Counted from the stretch's first letter, positions 40,212 through 49,767 are shown. The stretch: DNA of 64,000 nucleotides from Flavobacterium indicum GPTSA100-9 = DSM 17447 (GCF_000455605.1 NC_017025.1:868001-932000); one strand, 5' to 3'. The notes: generated by a model not told the origin, from the letters alone. Translations and numbers: made by a program.

Positions 40212-42602
40212 TTAGTTTCTTAGTGGTTTTCCTTTAGTTAACATAAATTGGATTCTTTCCAAAGTTTTTCTCTCTGCGGTTAAAGACAAGAAAGCTTCAC
40301 GCTCAAGGTCTAATAAATATTGTTCAGACACTAATGTGGATTCTGATAAATCACCTCCAGCCATTACATAAGCTAACTTATTAGCAATTTTTTTATCGTG
40401 TTCAGAAATATATTTACCAGCCTCCATTTGGTCTGTACCAACTAAGAACATACCTAAAGCTTGTTTTCCTAATACTTTAATATCTTTTCTAGCAGTAGGT
40501 TGTGTGTAGCCTTGTTCGGCCATTTGAAGTGCCACTTGTTTTGCAGTTGCAATTTGACGGTCTCTATTGACAACAACGATATCTTTATGTTTTTGTAAGA
40601 TACCTAAATCATAAGCCTCATAGGCAGATGTTGCCACTTTAGCCATACCCACTGTTAAGAAATATTCTTGTAAAACATTTAACTCAACATCATTTTTTCT
40701 AAAGGTATCAGCTGCTCTTAAAGCCATTTCTTTAGAACCACCACCGCCTGGAATCAATCCAACACCAAATTCAACTAATCCAATGTATGTTTCTGCTGCG
40801 GCTACTGCTTTGTCTGCATGCATAGTTAATTCACATCCACCACCTAAAGTCATACCGTGTGGAGCTGCAATTACAGGGATAGAAGAATAACGACAACGCA
40901 TCATAGTGTTTTGGAACATTTTAATGGCTGCATTTAACTCGTCGTATTCTTGTTCGACCGCCATCATGAAGATCATAGCTAAATTAGCTCCTACAGAGTA
41001 ATTGGTTCCTTGGTTTCCTATTACTAATCCATTGTATTCTTTTTCAGCGATATCTATGGCTTTGTTAATTCCTTGAAGAACTCCAGCACCAATTGAATTC
41101 ATTTTTGAAGTAAATTCCAAATTGATAATTCCATCACCTAAATCAGTAATAATACTATCGCTATTGTTCCATATTTTTTTATTTTCTCTGATGTTATTAA
41201 GAATAATAAAAGCATCTTGTCCTGGAATTTTTTCTGCAGTTTTTGAAGAAATAGCGTAGAAGTAAGTAGCACCGTCTTTTACTGAATAAAAAGAGGTGTT
41301 TCCAGCAGCTAACATTTCATTAACCCAAGTCGCTGGTTCATAACCTTCGGCTTTCATAATTTCAATTCCTTTTTCAACTCCAATAGCATCCCAAATTTCA
41401 AATGGACCATTTTCCCATCCAAATCCGGCTTTCATGGCATCGTCAATTTTGTAGAATGCATCTGTAATTTCAGGAATTCTATTAGAGCAATAAGCGAACA
41501 TAGCAGCAAAATTCTTTCTGTAAAAATCACCTGCCTTGTCTTTTCCTTTTACTAAAACTTTGAATCTATCGATTGGTTTGTCGATTGTTTTTGTTAATTC
41601 TAAAGTTTGGAAAGAAGCTTTTTTGTTAGGACGGTATTCTAACGTATCTAAATCTAATGAAAGAATGTCTTTTCCTTCTTTTTTATAAAAGCCTTGACCT
41701 GTTTTACTTCCTAACCATTTGTTTTCCATCATTTTATTGATGAAATCTGGTAATTTAAATAAATTATGTGCTTCATCAGTAGGGCAGTTGTCATAAATTC
41801 CATTGGCAACATGTACTAATGTATCCAATCCTACTACATCAACCGTTCTGAAAGTGGCTGATTTTGGTCTGCCAATAACTGGTCCGGTTAATTTATCTAC
41901 TTCTTCAATGGTTAATCCCATTTCTTTAACTTGGTGGAATAAACTCATGATTCCGAAGATTCCGATTCGGTTACCAATAAATGCAGGAGTGTCTTTTGCT
42001 ACAACTGAAGTTTTTCCTAAGAATTTTTCACCATATCCATTTAAGAAATCCAATACTTCTGTTGATGTTTTTGGACCAGGAATGATTTCGAATAATTTTA
42101 AGTAACGCGCTGGGTTGAAGAAGTGTGTACCACAGAAGTGTTGTTGGAAATCTTCACTTCTTCCTTCGCTCATAAAATGAATTGGAATTCCGGAAGTATT
42201 TGATGTTACTAATGTACCTGGTTTTCTAAATTTGTCAATTTGTTCAAAAACAATTTTTTTAATGTCTAATCTTTCAACTACAACTTCAATAATCCAATCA
42301 CAAGTTGCAATTTGTGCCATATCATCTGTAGTATTTCCAGTAGTAATTCTTGAAGCAAAACTAGGATGATAAATAGGTGAGGGTTTAGATTTTAGTGCAT
42401 TGGTTAAATGTTCATTCACTATTCTGTTTCTTACGGATTTGTTATCTAACGTAAGCCCCTTTTTTTCTTCAGTCTCTGTAAGCGCATTTGGTACAATGTC
42501 TAAAAGAAGAACTTCCACTCCTATATTGGCAAAGTGGCAAGCAATTCCGCTACCCATAATTCCAGACCCGATGACAGCAACTTTTTTAATAGTACGTTTC
42601 AT
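40212..42602 (-). CDS. fadN: 3-Hydroxyacyl-CoA dehydrogenase / enoyl-CoA hydratase fusion
   Basis: A 796-aa bifunctional enzyme. The N-terminal Rossmann domain (VIGSGIMGSGIA, 10-21) and HAD C-terminal domain come first, and the crotonase domain last (ANLAMIF, GMTLGGGCELTMHADKAVAA with its oxyanion segment). This dehydrogenase-first order is the FadN type of Bacillus and Bacteroidota and is the reverse of E. coli FadB. It performs the hydration and oxidation steps between FadE and FadA. Confidence 0.93.
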   Translation of the reverse strand: MKRTIKKVAVIGSGIMGSGIACHFANIGVEVLLLDIVPNALTETEEKKGLTLDNKSVRNRIVNEHLTNALKSKPSPIYHPSFASRITTGNTTDDMAQIATCDWIIEVVVERLDIKKIVFEQIDKFRKPGTLVTSNTSGIPIHFMSEGRSEDFQQHFCGTHFFNPARYLKLFEIIPGPKTSTEVLDFLNGYGEKFLGKTSVVAKDTPAFIGNRIGIFGIMSLFHQVKEMGLTIEEVDKLTGPVIGRPKSATFRTVDVVGLDTLVHVANGIYDNCPTDEAHNLFKLPDFINKMMENKWLGSKTGQGFYKKEGKDILSLDLDTLEYRPNKKASFQTLELTKTIDKPIDRFKVLVKGKDKAGDFYRKNFAAMFAYCSNRIPEITDAFYKIDDAMKAGFGWENGPFEIWDAIGVEKGIEIMKAEGYEPATWVNEMLAAGNTSFYSVKDGATYFYAISSKTAEKIPGQDAFIILNNIRENKKIWNNSDSIITDLGDGIINLEFTSKMNSIGAGVLQGINKAIDIAEKEYNGLVIGNQGTNYSVGANLAMIFMMAVEQEYDELNAAIKMFQNTMMRCRYSSIPVIAAPHGMTLGGGCELTMHADKAVAAAETYIGLVEFGVGLIPGGGGSKEMALRAADTFRKNDVELNVLQEYFLTVGMAKVATSAYEAYDLGILQKHKDIVVVNRDRQIATAKQVALQMAEQGYTQPTARKDIKVLGKQALGMFLVGTDQMEAGKYISEHDKKIANKLAYVMAGGDLSESTLVSEQYLLDLEREAFLSLTAERKTLERIQFMLTKGKPLRN

Positions 42603-42630
42603 CTATTTGTTTGTTTTTTTATTTAGTTAG

Positions 42631-43071
42631 TTAATCTTCGTTAAAAATTTTTTTATCATTAATAAGATCATTTATAACTTCTGCAACTTCCATAAAGTGT
42701 TGTAGTTGTTCTTCAGTTATATGTGATTTTACAGTTTCATTAAATCGCAATACTGTTTCTTTAGATAATTCTCTTTTTTCTTTGCCCTCTTTTGTTAAAA
42801 ACAATAAAACACCGCGTCCATCAGAAGGATTCTTCTTTCGTGTAATCAGACCTCTATCTTCCATAGATTTTAATGTTCTGGTTAAACTTGTAGCTTCCAT
42901 CCCCATTCTTGGGCCTAAAGAAGTAGAAGGTGTGCCATTTTCACGGTCAATACTTAATAAAGCAAAACCTGTAGCCATTGTGGCGCCATATTTAGTTGCT
43001 TCTTCATTATACATCCTCGCTACAGCCTGCCAAGTTGCGCGTAATGCATAATCTATAGTTTTATCTTTCAT
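42631..43071 (-). CDS. MarR family transcriptional regulator
   Basis: A 146-aa winged-helix regulator: TSLGPRMGMEATSLTRTLKSMEDRGLITRKKNPSDGRGVLLFLTKEGKEKR covers the recognition helix and wing. First gene of the run leading to fadN-fadA-fadE (28-bp gap). Its promoter holds a perfect 30-bp palindrome, so it most likely represses itself and the fad genes. The ligand, perhaps an acyl-CoA, is not shown by the sequence. Confidence 0.9.
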   Translation of the reverse strand: MKDKTIDYALRATWQAVARMYNEEATKYGATMATGFALLSIDRENGTPSTSLGPRMGMEATSLTRTLKSMEDRGLITRKKNPSDGRGVLLFLTKEGKEKRELSKETVLRFNETVKSHITEEQLQHFMEVAEVINDLINDKKIFNED

Positions 43072-43094
43072 TTAGTTTTGTTTGTTTGATTTTT

Positions 43095-43102
43095 CAAATA
43101 TA
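43095..43102 (-). promoter_or_regulatory. -7 element for marR-fad operon
   Basis: TATATTTG on the minus strand, 23 bp from the MarR ATG and 3 bp from the palindrome. Confidence 0.6.
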
Positions 43103-43105
43103 AAA

Positions 43106-43135
43106 AAAAAATACTATGCATGCATAGTATTTTTT
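43106..43135. promoter_or_regulatory. Palindromic operator in marR-fad promoter
   Basis: AAAAATACTATGCAT followed by its exact reverse complement: 30 bp without a mismatch. It fills the space just upstream of the -7 element, where a bound dimer would block RNA polymerase. Size and symmetry suit a MarR dimer. Confidence 0.72.
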
Positions 43136-43179
43136 ATGTTTTTTTTCATTATTAATGTTTTTTTAACATTTAAATACAA

Positions 43180-43207
43180 AAAAGTCCGCTTCAAAAGCGG
43201 ACTTTTT
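43180..43207. terminator. Terminator of fadD
   Basis: AAAGTCCGCTT-CAAA-AGCGGACTTT with T run on the minus strand; it abuts the fadD stop. Confidence 0.85.
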
Positions 43208-44988
43208 TATTCATGACCATATATTTTTTGATATAAGTTTTTATATTTTTCTAAAATTATTTTTCTTTTTAATTTCATAGTTGGAGTTAAATGTCCCTGC
43301 TCAATAGACCAAATATCAGGTGTTAATTCAAAACGTTTAACCTGTTCCCAGTTTCCAAACTTTTTGTTATAATAGTCAATTTCTTCTTGTATACGTTTTA
43401 TAATTATAGGATTTGATATGATTTCTTCATTGGTTTCACCTAATTTAACGTCAGGGTGTTTTATTGCCCAATCTTTTAGGAAATCAAAGCTAGGTTGTAT
43501 AAATGCAGCAGGCATTTTTTCACCTTCCCCAATTACCATAATTTGTTCAATAAATAGGGATTGTTTAAAGGTGTTTTCTAATAACTGAGGAGCCACATAC
43601 TTTCCACCAGATGTTTTAAACATTTCTTTTTTACGGTCTGTGATTCGTAAAAATCCTTCAGAATCAAATTCACCAATATCCCCAGTGTGGAAATAACCAT
43701 CTTTTAAAGCTTGATTGGTTTGTTCTTCATCTTTATAATAGCCTATCATTACATTTGGTCCTTTACATAAAATCTCACCATCTTCAGCTATTTTAACTTC
43801 TACACCATTTAAAACTTTTCCAACGGTACCCACTCTAAATCCATTATTTCTCATATCATTAACTGATATTACAGGCGATGTCTCTGTTAAACCATAGCCT
43901 TCCATTACTGGAATTCCAGCAGCAGTAAAAGTTTTTGTTAATCGCTGTTGTAATGCAGCACTTCCTGATACTAACAACTTTAATTCTCCTCCTAATGCCT
44001 CTTGCCATTTAGAGAAAATTAATTTTCGTGCTATTTTTAATTGGAATTCATAAAGAAACCCGTTTTCACTGTAAGGTTTGTATTGAACTCCTAATCCTGT
44101 AGCCCAGAAAAATAATTTCTTTTTAATGCCAGTTAAATCATGACCTTTAGCCATAATTTTGTCGTATACTTTTTCTAAAAGTCGAGGTACTACTGTCATA
44201 ACATTCGGTTGTACTTCTTTTAAATTGTCTGAAATTTTATCAATACTTTCAGCAAAATAAACCGACACACCAAAATATTGGTACAAATACAAAATCATTC
44301 TTTCGAAGATATGGCAAATAGGAAGAAAGCTTAATGCTCTATAACTTCCAGGTGTGAAAGGTACTCTTTCTGCCGACATTAAAACATCTGATACAATATT
44401 TTGATGAGTCAACATTACACCTTTTGGTCTTCCCGTTGTACCAGAAGTATAAATAATGGTTGCTAAATCAGTAGTGTTAATAGCGTCTTTTCGAGCCTCA
44501 ACTTCTGATTGATTTGAATTGTCTGCACCTAATTCTAACAATTCTTTCCAATTTTTTGCTCCTGGAATAGAATCAAATGTGTAAATAGCGACTAGGTTGG
44601 GGATGTTTGCCTTTACAGAAGTTAATTTATTATATACTTCTAAATCTGAAACAATACAATATTTAGATTCCGAATGATTTAAAATATATTCATAGTCTTC
44701 AGCGGCAATTGTTGGATAAATTGGAACTGTTTGAGCTCCTGTTTGTAATATACCAATATCAAAAATATGCCACTCTGTTCTATTGGTTGACGAAATAATG
44801 GCTACTTTGTCATTTTTTTGAATGTTAAGTCTTAAAAATGCTCTTGAAATAGCATTAGCTTTGTTCAAATATTCTTCGGTTGATGTTTTAACCCATTCGT
44901 TTCCATATTTTGTAACTAAAGCATCGGGTAAATTGTATTTTTCTAATTGATAGTAAGGGAAATCAAAAAGTCTGGTGATATTTGACAT
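43207..44988 (-). CDS. fadD: Long-chain fatty acid--CoA ligase
   Basis: A 593-aa AMP-binding enzyme activating fatty acids to acyl-CoA. P-loop YTSGTTGRPKG (180-190), GYGLTETSP, and the hinge DRKKEMFKTSGGKYVAP are present. The long-chain type is inferred from FNKKFGNWEQVKRF and TPTMKLKRK near the C terminus. It lies upstream of the MarR gene on the same strand but is separated by a terminator, so it is a neighbour rather than an operon member. It supplies substrate for fadE. Confidence 0.92.
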   Translation of the reverse strand: MSNITRLFDFPYYQLEKYNLPDALVTKYGNEWVKTSTEEYLNKANAISRAFLRLNIQKNDKVAIISSTNRTEWHIFDIGILQTGAQTVPIYPTIAAEDYEYILNHSESKYCIVSDLEVYNKLTSVKANIPNLVAIYTFDSIPGAKNWKELLELGADNSNQSEVEARKDAINTTDLATIIYTSGTTGRPKGVMLTHQNIVSDVLMSAERVPFTPGSYRALSFLPICHIFERMILYLYQYFGVSVYFAESIDKISDNLKEVQPNVMTVVPRLLEKVYDKIMAKGHDLTGIKKKLFFWATGLGVQYKPYSENGFLYEFQLKIARKLIFSKWQEALGGELKLLVSGSAALQQRLTKTFTAAGIPVMEGYGLTETSPVISVNDMRNNGFRVGTVGKVLNGVEVKIAEDGEILCKGPNVMIGYYKDEEQTNQALKDGYFHTGDIGEFDSEGFLRITDRKKEMFKTSGGKYVAPQLLENTFKQSLFIEQIMVIGEGEKMPAAFIQPSFDFLKDWAIKHPDVKLGETNEEIISNPIIIKRIQEEIDYYNKKFGNWEQVKRFELTPDIWSIEQGHLTPTMKLKRKIILEKYKNLYQKIYGHE

Positions 44989-45072
44989 AATTTTATGTTT
45001 TTTTGGAATTGCAATTTATTAAAAAAATGATTAGATAATTATAAAATTACATTTTTTGAAAAAATTAATTGT

Positions 45073-45080
45073 TATTTTTG
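45073..45080 (+). promoter_or_regulatory. -7 element for LTA-synthase-like gene
   Basis: TATTTTTG, 17 bp before the ATG at 45098. It lies inside the longest open frame (TTG start 45056), supporting the shorter start. Confidence 0.5.
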
Positions 45081-45097
45081 TTATAAATTTATTCAAA

Positions 45098-47041
45098 ATG
45101 GGTATGAAATCTTTCCTGAGATTAGAGGAATATGTGGCATTATTTTATCGAATTTTTCTAGTTTATATTTTTTATTTTTTAGCACGAATTTTATTCTATT
45201 TTTATAATCAAGATATTGTTGCAGTTGATTCATTTTCAGAATTTTTAAGGCTTTCATATCATGGGTTAGCTTTTGATACAACTGCCATTTTATATGTAAA
45301 TGGATTGTTTATTTTACTCTCAATTTTACCCTTGTTTTTTAACACAAAACCTAAGTATCAAAACTTTCTTTTTTATGTTTATTTTTCAACGAATTTACTT
45401 TTTTATGCTTTAAATTTTGTTGATTTTATTTACTATAAATACAATTTTTCTAGATTAACTTTAGCGGCTTGGGACGTTTTTAAACATGAAAAATCTAAAT
45501 TCGGAATGTTTTTTAGGTTTTTTTATACTTATTGGGATGTGTTTTTACTCTTTTTTGTTGTTGCATTTCTTTGGGTATTTTTGTACAAAAAAGTTAAAGT
45601 TAAACATAATTTAACAGAACATTCTAAAATAAAATATATTGTTTCTTCAATTGTAGGAGTTCTAATTATTGCGACTATAAGTGTTGGTGGAATAAGAGGC
45701 GATTTTAAAAAAAGTACACGTCCTATCAACTTAGTTGATGCCAATCGACATGTTTCTAAAACTCAGCATGCTGACATCGTATTGAATTCAACATTCACTT
45801 TTTTAAGAACTTTAGGAGTAACTTCTTTTAAGAAAACAGAATTTAATATTCCAGATGCTGTTATTGAATCAAATTTTAAACCAATTAAATTCTATGCTAA
45901 CAATGAAAGTACAAAACCGAATATTGTTTTAATTATCACGGAAAGCTTAGCTAAAGAATATGTAGGTTCATTTAATAAAAATATTGGCATTAAAGGTTAT
46001 AAAGGTTATACACCTTTTCTTGATTCTTTGGCTAGTAGTAGTTTGATTTTTACTAACGCCTATGCTAATGGTTACAAATCTATTCATGGAATGTCTTCTA
46101 TTATTTCAGGTATACCAAGTTTTAAAGATGCATTCACTTCTTCGCCTTATGCAAAGCAAAAAATAGAATCGTTAGTTTCATGTTTAAAATCGGAGGGATA
46201 TGACACTTCTTTTTTTCATGGGGCTCCAAATGGTTCAATGGGTTTTTTAGGTTATGCAAATATTCTTGGATTTGATCATTATTACGGAATGACAGAATAT
46301 GGGAATGATAAAGATTTTGATGGTTCATGGGGAATTTGGGACGAACCGTTTATGCAATATATGAATCAGACGATAAGTAAAAAGAAACAACCCTTTTTCT
46401 CAACAATATTTACCGTTTCATCGCATGAACCTTATGTGATTCCGAAGAAATATGAAGGTAAATTTCCTAAAGGAGATTTGCCAATGCATCAATGTGTTGG
46501 TTATACTGATTATGCTTTTAAGAAGTTTTTTGAAGCAGCTAAAAAACAACCCTGGTACAATAATACAATTTTTATAATAACAGCAGATCATTGTAATCAA
46601 GTGTTTTATGGGGATGAATTTTATAATAAAATAATTAATAGAAATGCAGTTCCTATTTTAATTTTTAAACCAAAGAGTAATTTAAAAGGTGTAAATAACG
46701 AAATTGCACAACATATAGATATTTATCCAACTATTTTGGATTTAATTGGTTACAATAAACCTTTTAGAAGTTGGGGTAGAAGTCTTGTAAATACCAAAAA
46801 AGAGCAAGCTCCCTTTTTAATCAATTACAATACTAATATGTATCAGTTTATGAAAGGAAATTACATTTGTATGTTTGATGGTAAAAATGCTGTTGGGTTT
46901 TATAGTGTAAATGATAAGGAACTGACAAAAAATCTAATTGGAAAAAGAAATAAAGAAATGAATGATATTGAATTAGCTTGTAAAGCTTTTATACAGGATT
47001 ATTTTAATAGAATCATTGATAAAAAATTAACCTCAAAGTAA
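45098..47041 (+). CDS. LTA synthase family protein (membrane-anchored sulfatase fold)
   Basis: A 647-aa inner-membrane protein. About five N-terminal membrane helices (to about residue 200) are followed by a periplasmic alkaline-phosphatase/sulfatase-type domain. Metal and nucleophile motifs: VLIITESLAKEYVGSF, YKSIHGMSSIISGIPS (likely Ser or Thr nucleophile), FFHGAPNGSMGFLG, and IITADHCNQ. In Gram-negative bacteria such enzymes modify envelope glycans or lipids with phosphoglycerol or phosphoethanolamine; the substrate here is unknown. The ATG at 45098 is chosen over TTG 45056. The phosphatase gene starts 7 bp after its stop. Confidence 0.85.
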   Translation: MGMKSFLRLEEYVALFYRIFLVYIFYFLARILFYFYNQDIVAVDSFSEFLRLSYHGLAFDTTAILYVNGLFILLSILPLFFNTKPKYQNFLFYVYFSTNLLFYALNFVDFIYYKYNFSRLTLAAWDVFKHEKSKFGMFFRFFYTYWDVFLLFFVVAFLWVFLYKKVKVKHNLTEHSKIKYIVSSIVGVLIIATISVGGIRGDFKKSTRPINLVDANRHVSKTQHADIVLNSTFTFLRTLGVTSFKKTEFNIPDAVIESNFKPIKFYANNESTKPNIVLIITESLAKEYVGSFNKNIGIKGYKGYTPFLDSLASSSLIFTNAYANGYKSIHGMSSIISGIPSFKDAFTSSPYAKQKIESLVSCLKSEGYDTSFFHGAPNGSMGFLGYANILGFDHYYGMTEYGNDKDFDGSWGIWDEPFMQYMNQTISKKKQPFFSTIFTVSSHEPYVIPKKYEGKFPKGDLPMHQCVGYTDYAFKKFFEAAKKQPWYNNTIFIITADHCNQVFYGDEFYNKIINRNAVPILIFKPKSNLKGVNNEIAQHIDIYPTILDLIGYNKPFRSWGRSLVNTKKEQAPFLINYNTNMYQFMKGNYICMFDGKNAVGFYSVNDKELTKNLIGKRNKEMNDIELACKAFIQDYFNRIIDKKLTSK

Positions 47042-47048
47042 ACGTATT

Positions 47049-47624
47049 ATGTGGAAAAAAATAATAATTGCAATAGTTGTTTTAGCTGCTTTGATTTTTG
47101 GAAAATCGTATGTGTATGATTATAAAATTAATCATAATTTAGAAACAATTACAGAAGGGAAAGTTTATAAAAGTGGCGTTATACCTCCTGATGAGTTGCC
47201 AGATTACATTAAAAAATACAATATTAAAAGTGTGGTGGATTTACGATTTCCAGGTACTGGAGATGATGTAAACAATCCAGAAGTTCCTGCTGAACTTACT
47301 GCTGAAAAAGAAGCAATTGCAAAAATACCTGGGGTGAATTATTTTAATAATGGTTCCGATCAAGTCCCTGCAAAAAAGAATTTGGATTATTTTTTTAAGA
47401 TTATGGATAATACAGATAATTATCCTGTCTTAATTCATTGTTATCATGGTGTAGGAAGAGCAGAGATATACTCGGCCATCTATCGAATTGAATATGAAAA
47501 TTGGGATCGTGACAAAGCCCGAACAAGTACTCGTTTTTTAACCAAATGGAGTGCTTTCGATTTAGGAAAACCTAAAGGTGATTTTTTACATACGTACATC
47601 AAAAGAAAAGATTCGGTTAAATAA
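47049..47624 (+). CDS. Cys-based dual-specificity/tyrosine phosphatase-like protein
   Basis: A 191-aa protein with an N-terminal membrane anchor (about 4-20), so probably facing the periplasm. The phosphatase loop is HCYHGVGR (His 130, Cys 131, Arg 137), and the general-acid loop may be DLRFPGTGDD. It is cotranscribed with the LTA-synthase-like gene, suggesting that it acts on a phosphorylated envelope substrate rather than protein. That is inference. Confidence 0.83.
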   Translation: MWKKIIIAIVVLAALIFGKSYVYDYKINHNLETITEGKVYKSGVIPPDELPDYIKKYNIKSVVDLRFPGTGDDVNNPEVPAELTAEKEAIAKIPGVNYFNNGSDQVPAKKNLDYFFKIMDNTDNYPVLIHCYHGVGRAEIYSAIYRIEYENWDRDKARTSTRFLTKWSAFDLGKPKGDFLHTYIKRKDSVK

Positions 47625-47654
47625 AATATGTTTCTTAAAAATGAATTAATTCAT

Positions 47655-48428
47655 TTAAATAATTCCCATTCCCAATACAACCGCAAATAAAATTAACATC
47701 ACAGCTACAATATTTTGAATGGTAGCAATAGTTACTTTTTTAACCCATTTAGTTCCAAAATACACACCTACAAAAGCTGATAAAGTGGCAATTACAATTA
47801 AATTGAAATCAATTTGATTGTGATATTGTGTAATTTGACGACTATACACGCTCAATCGAGAAAGATCGATCAAACAGGCTATAGCCACACCTGTTGCAAT
47901 AAAAGCTTCTTTTGATAATCCAACTTTAGTTAAAAAAGCACTTCTTAAGGCACCTTGATGTCCGGATAATCCACCAAAAAAACCACTCAAGATTCCGCCA
48001 AGCATAACATATTTTTTATCGAATTCTAGGTTTTTTAATTTAGGGATTAATTCAAATAATGCAAAAAAGAGAAAAACCACAGCTATGATAAGTTTAACCA
48101 TATTGGTTTCAAAAACGTTTTCACCGATTTGGTATTTTATAAAATTATAAGGAAAGTTGAGGTGTTGTAGTGTTTTTGCACCTAAAAATGAAAAAAGCAG
48201 TGCTGGTACTCCAAAGCCCAACACTACTTTTTTATCTATGTTTTTAAAAACCAATCCTAATTTAAAAATATTATTTAAAAAATGGACAATTGCGGTTAAA
48301 GCAATAGCAATTTCAATTGGAAAGAACAATCCAAAAGCTGGCAATAATATTGTTCCTAGCCCAAATCCTGAAAAAAAGGTTAGAGCAGAGGCTAGTAATG
48401 CAACTATAGGGATTATAATATATTCCAT
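47655..48428 (-). CDS. TauE/SafE family permease
   Basis: A 257-aa polytopic membrane protein with about eight helices and two related halves: FFSGFGLGTILLPAF near the N terminus and GILSGFFGGLSGHQGALRSAF in the middle, both TauE/SafE signatures. The family exports sulfite or organosulfur anions. Monocistronic in appearance; no substrate hint from neighbours. An 18-bp palindrome overlaps its stop (47639-47656). Confidence 0.88.
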   Translation of the reverse strand: MEYIIIPIVALLASALTFFSGFGLGTILLPAFGLFFPIEIAIALTAIVHFLNNIFKLGLVFKNIDKKVVLGFGVPALLFSFLGAKTLQHLNFPYNFIKYQIGENVFETNMVKLIIAVVFLFFALFELIPKLKNLEFDKKYVMLGGILSGFFGGLSGHQGALRSAFLTKVGLSKEAFIATGVAIACLIDLSRLSVYSRQITQYHNQIDFNLIVIATLSAFVGVYFGTKWVKKVTIATIQNIVAVMLILFAVVLGMGII

Positions 48429-48450
48429 TTTTGAATTATGAAAGTTGAAT

Positions 48451-48492
48451 TTAGAATTCAGAACTATAAAATTTTTAAATTCTGAGTTCTAA
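48451..48492. repeat. AT-rich inverted repeat, copy A
   Basis: TTAGAATTCAGAA (48451-48463) and TTCTGAGTTCTAA (48480-48492) pair 12 of 13. Lies after tpiA; no T run follows. Related to the arms flanking 52888-52924. Confidence 0.5.
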
Positions 48493-48495
48493 GAT

Positions 48496-49245
48496 TTATA
48501 TTCCGTTTATAATTCCAAAGAAATCATTTGCTTGTAAGGATGCTCCACCAATTAAGCCTCCATCAACATCAGGTTTAGAGAAAATTTCTTTAGCATTATC
48601 TGGTTTTACACTGCCTCCATATAGAATGGTTACATTTTCTGCGACTTCATTTCCAAATACTTTATCTACTAAATTTCTAATAAAAGCGTGCATTTCTTGT
48701 GCTTGTTCAGGACTAGCTGTTTCTCCAGTTCCTATTGCCCAAACAGGTTCGTATGCTAATACTATATTTTTCCAATTTTCTTTTTCAATATGAAATAAGC
48801 CGTCTCGTAATTGGTATTCAACAATATTAAAATGATTGTTGTCTTGACGGTCTTTTAATTCTTCACCAAAACAGAAAATTACAGTCATTTCATGTTTTAA
48901 AGCCGTATCGACTTTATTTGCTAATAAAGCATCCGTTTCATGAAAATAGGCTCTTCTTTCACTGTGTCCAAGAATTACAGTATTTACACCAATGCTGGTT
49001 AACATGTTTGCGGCTACTTCTCCTGTAAAAGCACCACCTTCTGCTTGGTGCATATTTTGAGCTGCAATCTTAATATCAGTACCTGCTACTAATTCCACTG
49101 CCTTTGCTAAATAAGGAAATGGAGTAGCTAAAATAACTTCTGTAGTTGTATTTGGTTTACCTGCTTTGATTTGATTAATTAACTCAATGGCTTGAGAGTA
49201 ATCTTTATTCATTTTCCAGTTACCGGCAACTATATTTTTTCTCAT
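48496..49245 (-). CDS. tpiA: Triosephosphate isomerase
   Basis: A 249-aa glycolytic TIM barrel interconverting dihydroxyacetone phosphate and glyceraldehyde 3-phosphate. NWKMN (Lys near 11), LGHSERR (catalytic His) and AYEPVWAIGTG (catalytic Glu), plus the phosphate loop GGSVKPDN and GGLIGGASL, are intact. It ends a cluster with thioredoxin-like and MauE/DoxX genes, a common Bacteroidota arrangement. Confidence 0.97.
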   Translation of the reverse strand: MRKNIVAGNWKMNKDYSQAIELINQIKAGKPNTTTEVILATPFPYLAKAVELVAGTDIKIAAQNMHQAEGGAFTGEVAANMLTSIGVNTVILGHSERRAYFHETDALLANKVDTALKHEMTVIFCFGEELKDRQDNNHFNIVEYQLRDGLFHIEKENWKNIVLAYEPVWAIGTGETASPEQAQEMHAFIRNLVDKVFGNEVAENVTILYGGSVKPDNAKEIFSKPDVDGGLIGGASLQANDFFGIINGI

Positions 49246-49247
49246 TA

Positions 49248-49739
49248 TTACTTATTTAATGTTTCTTCTATTTTAGAATCTGTTGGTTCAATAGCCTTGT
49301 ATAAGGCAATTTTTCCTGTTTTGTCTACAATCATATATCTTGGAATCCAATCTAATCCAATTGATTTTCCAAACTTGCCTTTCATTCCATCAGGAACTAA
49401 ATAATGTTCCCCTTTTACTTGGTGTTTTTCAATTCCTGCTAACCAAGATTCATAAGTTTTATCACAAGATAAGTTAACAAAAACAATATCTGAACCATAA
49501 ACATCATGTAATTCTTTTACTGTTGGCATTGCTTTAATACAATCAGAACACCATGAAGCCCAAACTTCAATAAAAATTGTTTTTCCTTTGTGTTTTTCTA
49601 AAATTTGTTGAAAGTTGATTTCTTTATTTTCTAAATCTTTAAATTTGGATTCTAATGATTTTTTTGAAAATTCTGTTTCTTGAGCTTGGCAAGAACCTAA
49701 TGAAATAATAAGTGCAAAAGCAGCAATGATTTTTTTCAT
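49248..49739 (-). CDS. TlpA-like thioredoxin-fold lipoprotein
   Basis: A 163-aa protein. The lipobox SLGSC gives Cys 17; the thioredoxin active site is WCSDC (Cys 64, Cys 67). The cis-Pro loop is in LDWIPRYMIVD. Predicted periplasmic or surface thiol-disulfide oxidoreductase. It is 2 bp from tpiA and follows the MauE/DoxX-thioredoxin protein. Confidence 0.9.
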   Translation of the reverse strand: MKKIIAAFALIISLGSCQAQETEFSKKSLESKFKDLENKEINFQQILEKHKGKTIFIEVWASWCSDCIKAMPTVKELHDVYGSDIVFVNLSCDKTYESWLAGIEKHQVKGEHYLVPDGMKGKFGKSIGLDWIPRYMIVDKTGKIALYKAIEPTDSKIEETLNK

Positions 49740-49767
49740 AACTTTTGAAATTAATGATTTATAATTG

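Noticed and set aside
47639-47656. 18-bp palindrome AAATGAATTAATTCATTT as a regulatory site
   Set aside because: It lies between convergent gene ends in very AT-rich DNA and could be chance or a weak terminator.
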